From positions 21,751,823 through 21,815,822 of the forward strand of contig CP154955.1 of the NCBI GenBank assembly GCA_039621445.1: 64,000 nucleotides of DNA. The letters run 5' to 3'. A program made the position numbers and the translations under genes. This document shows, in pieces, positions 61,618 to 64,000 of the stretch. Under the pieces are notes generated by a model, which was given only the letters and a program-made list of their open reading frames with translations, searched no databases and had not been told where the DNA came from. Each line of letters begins with the position of its first letter. The stretch's first letter is position 1. The stretch is from Euglena gracilis. Its lineage: Eukaryota > Euglenida > Euglenophyceae > Euglenales.

Positions 61618-63178
61618 CGCAAGACCTCAAATTTGGGTCTTCCAATCCAAGGACTGAAACGGTCCATAACAAAAGGAACACCTCACAATATTGGTGAATT
61701 CAGAGGTCAAAATTGATGACCAACAAAAAATTTGAATTCCAAATCCAAATTGCAAATGCAAATCCCAGCCCATCGGACCATCGAACTCTGCATAGTTGCC
61801 TTTTTGGGCAAACCCCCTGCATAATTGGCGATTTTTTTAACAAAAAATGAGGAAAAGAATAAATTCTGTGAAAGCATTTAAAAATGCCCATTCAACCACC
61901 AAAGCTTGTTTCAGTCTCAAGGGAAATGAAAAAGGACATCTTGGCAGAAAGCAGTCCACCATGTGCAAAAAGCTGCATACAACGGTATGAAATTACAATG
62001 TTGACAGCTCATTCCAAACGCAAAACCCTTCATTTCTCTTCTGACAGGAAAAAAAAAAAGGAAACAATGCAACAAATAACACTCCCAAAATCAAGGAACC
62101 GTCACTCGGAATAATGGCACAGCACACAAAATTAGGCATTGTTTTGGAACCAGATTTTTGGGTCAATTAATTGTCATATTGTTTTTATCGTCAAGAATTT
62201 TGTGCCCATCTGTCAAAATCTCTTGAATAGGGCTTTCAATTGAGGGACATGGCAAATGGTAAATGAATTTCTGAGCCTGAGCAAGACACAATCGGCGGTA
62301 TCGGTTCTTTTATGTGGGATATTTAGCCCCAAATTATCGCCCATTTTGCTTCATGCCCAAGCCAGCATCTGCGATGCACGGAGAATCCCCCAAAAATCAT
62401 TTTTGGTTCTGCATCTTTGATAATTTTTGCCAAAAGAAAGCCAAAGGGCCTAAAATGGCAAAAAAAAACCACATCAAGTTGCCCCATGGCTATTATTGTA
62501 TGGGGGGGTCGGCACGCCGTGGGGGGGAGGGAGGTTTTGGAGGATGGGGGGGGGGGGGATGGGGGGGGGAGGGGTGCGCAGGGGTTTTCCAAGAAAATTT
62601 TCTTTGGCGGGCCTGACATGGCGTGGCGAGGGGGTCTGAAAAGGGGGGGGGCAAAATGGCGTGGCGAGGGGGTCGGTGAGGGGGGGGAGGGAGGGGTGTG
62701 CCGACCCCCCTATGCTTTTATAATGTGCCAAAGAGTGGCCGAAGATGCCCGGTAGTACAAACTGTACCTTTTTGGGGCAAGTTTGGCATTTTCCGCTGAG
62801 AATCATCACACAACGTAGCCCAGATATGGAAATACGTTGGCCATAATGATAGAAATGGGAAAATTTCGAAACTCAATTCAACAATTCTGTGTAACGAAGT
62901 GAAAATTTGGGCAAAATGAGGATATTGAACCACAAATTTTGGAATGCACTAGCCAAAATAAGAATTGCCCAATGCAGGAATTTCTTTCCATCATGCTCTA
63001 TGCTCTCTGTTGGAAGGCCCGTTAGAAAAGAAAACCCTCCAATAAAACCTCCAAGGAACCTTTGGGTCCTAGGCCAACATCAATACATAAATTGGAGTGG
63101 GTATTAAAATAATGCAGCGGGAAGATCCTGATTGTCCAAAAGATAATTTCATTTCTTGCTATGGATGAAATTGTTGAG
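61618..63178. other. No gene supported
   Basis: A G-run-rich block lies at 62,515-62,700. A minus-strand frame near 62,760-62,890 (FEIFPFLSLWPTYFHIWATL) is hydrophobic and could be a distant N-terminal exon of the wax-synthase-like gene, but there is no splice support. Nothing is called. Confidence 0.3.
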
Positions 63179-63186
63179 ATTCGGAC

Positions 63187-63648
63187 CATACATCTCTTTA
63201 AGGACCCGGGGGGTTGCTGGGCTAGGGCTAAAAATTTGGGCTGGCTAGGCCGCCCCCCCCCCCGGGGGGGCTGGCTAGCCCGCCCCCCCCCCCGGGGGCG
63301 GCTGGACCCGAACCGGGGCGAGCTGGACTGAAATCGGAAAAATGCCCAAAAATGACCTGCAAAACACAGTTTTGAAAAAATGATGCATCTGAAACCCCCC
63401 AAAAATGCCCCAAACGCCCCCCAAACCCCATTTTTGGCCACATTTGAACACAGTTTTTCAAAAAAATTTCGGCGCTTTGCGCCGAAAAATTTTGGGCTGG
63501 ACCCCCAAAAAAGGGGCTGGCTAGCTGGGCTAGCAGCACCCCCCCCCCGGGGGGGGGGGGGGGCTGCTGCGGCTGGGGTGGGCCCAAATCGGGGCAGGCT
63601 GCAGCCACCCCCCCGGGGGGGGTTCGCAAAACCTTAGAGAGATGTATG
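63187..63648 (-). mobile_element. hAT-like MITE, copy 2
   Basis: Reverse-orientation copy of 7,738-8,200. Ends are CATACATCTCTTTAAGG and CCTTAGAGAGATGTATG. Perfect 8-bp duplications ATTCGGAC lie at 63,179-63,186 and 63,649-63,656. It is 462 bp with the same internal order of C-run/G-run palindromes and the GGCGCTTTGCGCC palindrome. Different flanks prove independent insertion. Confidence 0.9.
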
Positions 63649-63656
63649 ATTCGGAC

Positions 63657-64000
63657 TGCATTTCTCAAATGTCAGCAAAGTTTTGACAACGTTTGGCAAA
63701 TGCCTGGTTTTGTGTGGAAACTTGGGTCCATTCCCAGCACAGGAAAAATGCGGCAAAACCCAAACCTTACATAAAAATGGAAATTTTGTCCCATCCAAAT
63801 CGAAATGCACATCCCATCTGCTCACACACCCAACTTTTGTGGTGCAACATACTGGAAAACGCCAGCAACTGTTCACTTTCGTTTCGGGTCTTTATCTGCC
63901 AATTTGATGAATTTTTGGCACTTCTCACACCTGAGCCGGCATCTGGCACACCGACTCAAGTGGAAATTTTCGGTGAAAAGCAAAAAAAAAATGCGTCTCC
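63657..64000. other. No feature recognised
   Basis: Ordinary sequence at the window edge with no supported gene. Confidence 0.35.

Overview
The window is a repeat-dense stretch of a nuclear genome from an unidentified eukaryote, most likely a microbial alga or protist. The reasons are split, intron-containing genes with GC-rich exons, GT-AG and one probable GC-AG intron, a tRNA-derived SINE, DIRS-type tyrosine-recombinase retrotransposons, and many non-autonomous DNA transposons. There is no bacterial gene organisation. A plant-type wax-synthase motif weakly favours an algal host; the species cannot be named from sequence alone.

Host genes. Two multi-exon genes on the minus strand can be assembled from phase-compatible exons. 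(1) A wax-synthase-like membrane acyltransferase runs from about 59,838 to a stop at 45,840 in eight exons totalling about 344 codons; its first exon(s) are not located. (2) A SANT-domain (chromatin/Myb-like) protein gene runs from about 42,621 to at least 30,874. Its SANT domain is split between exons at 35,524-35,643 and about 34,455-34,494. Two possible plus-strand terminal exons (3,044-3,194 and 6,713-6,884) may belong to other genes near the left edge.

Retrotransposon block, 10.9-26.9 kb. A full-length DIRS-like element (11,796-16,337, minus strand) carries gag-like, RT/RNase H/methyltransferase-like and tyrosine-recombinase reading frames. It also has inverted terminal repeats and an internal complementary region that matches the two fused termini. 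It interrupts a tRNA-like SINE without a target duplication. A second, decayed DIRS copy (20,716-25,061, plus strand) sits in the middle of a large inverted repeat with nearly identical arms (about 17.5-20.07 kb and 25.07-26.75 kb). Another SINE copy lies in the left arm, and the right arm keeps its empty site.

The rest is intron and intergenic sequence packed with small inverted-repeat elements whose ends or interiors carry long C and G runs. Two families have clear 8-bp target duplications (hAT-like: 7,738-8,200 and 63,187-63,648; 57,059-57,421). Another is flanked by TA (26,568; 41,610; 46,031; 53,660). Tandem arrays include a pentanucleotide array (36,071-36,498), a 17-mer array (9,001-9,113), a roughly 0.66-kb tandem duplication (31,583-32,960) and a roughly 0.2-kb array (28,263-29,330). 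Most short open frames elsewhere are by-products of homopolymer runs.
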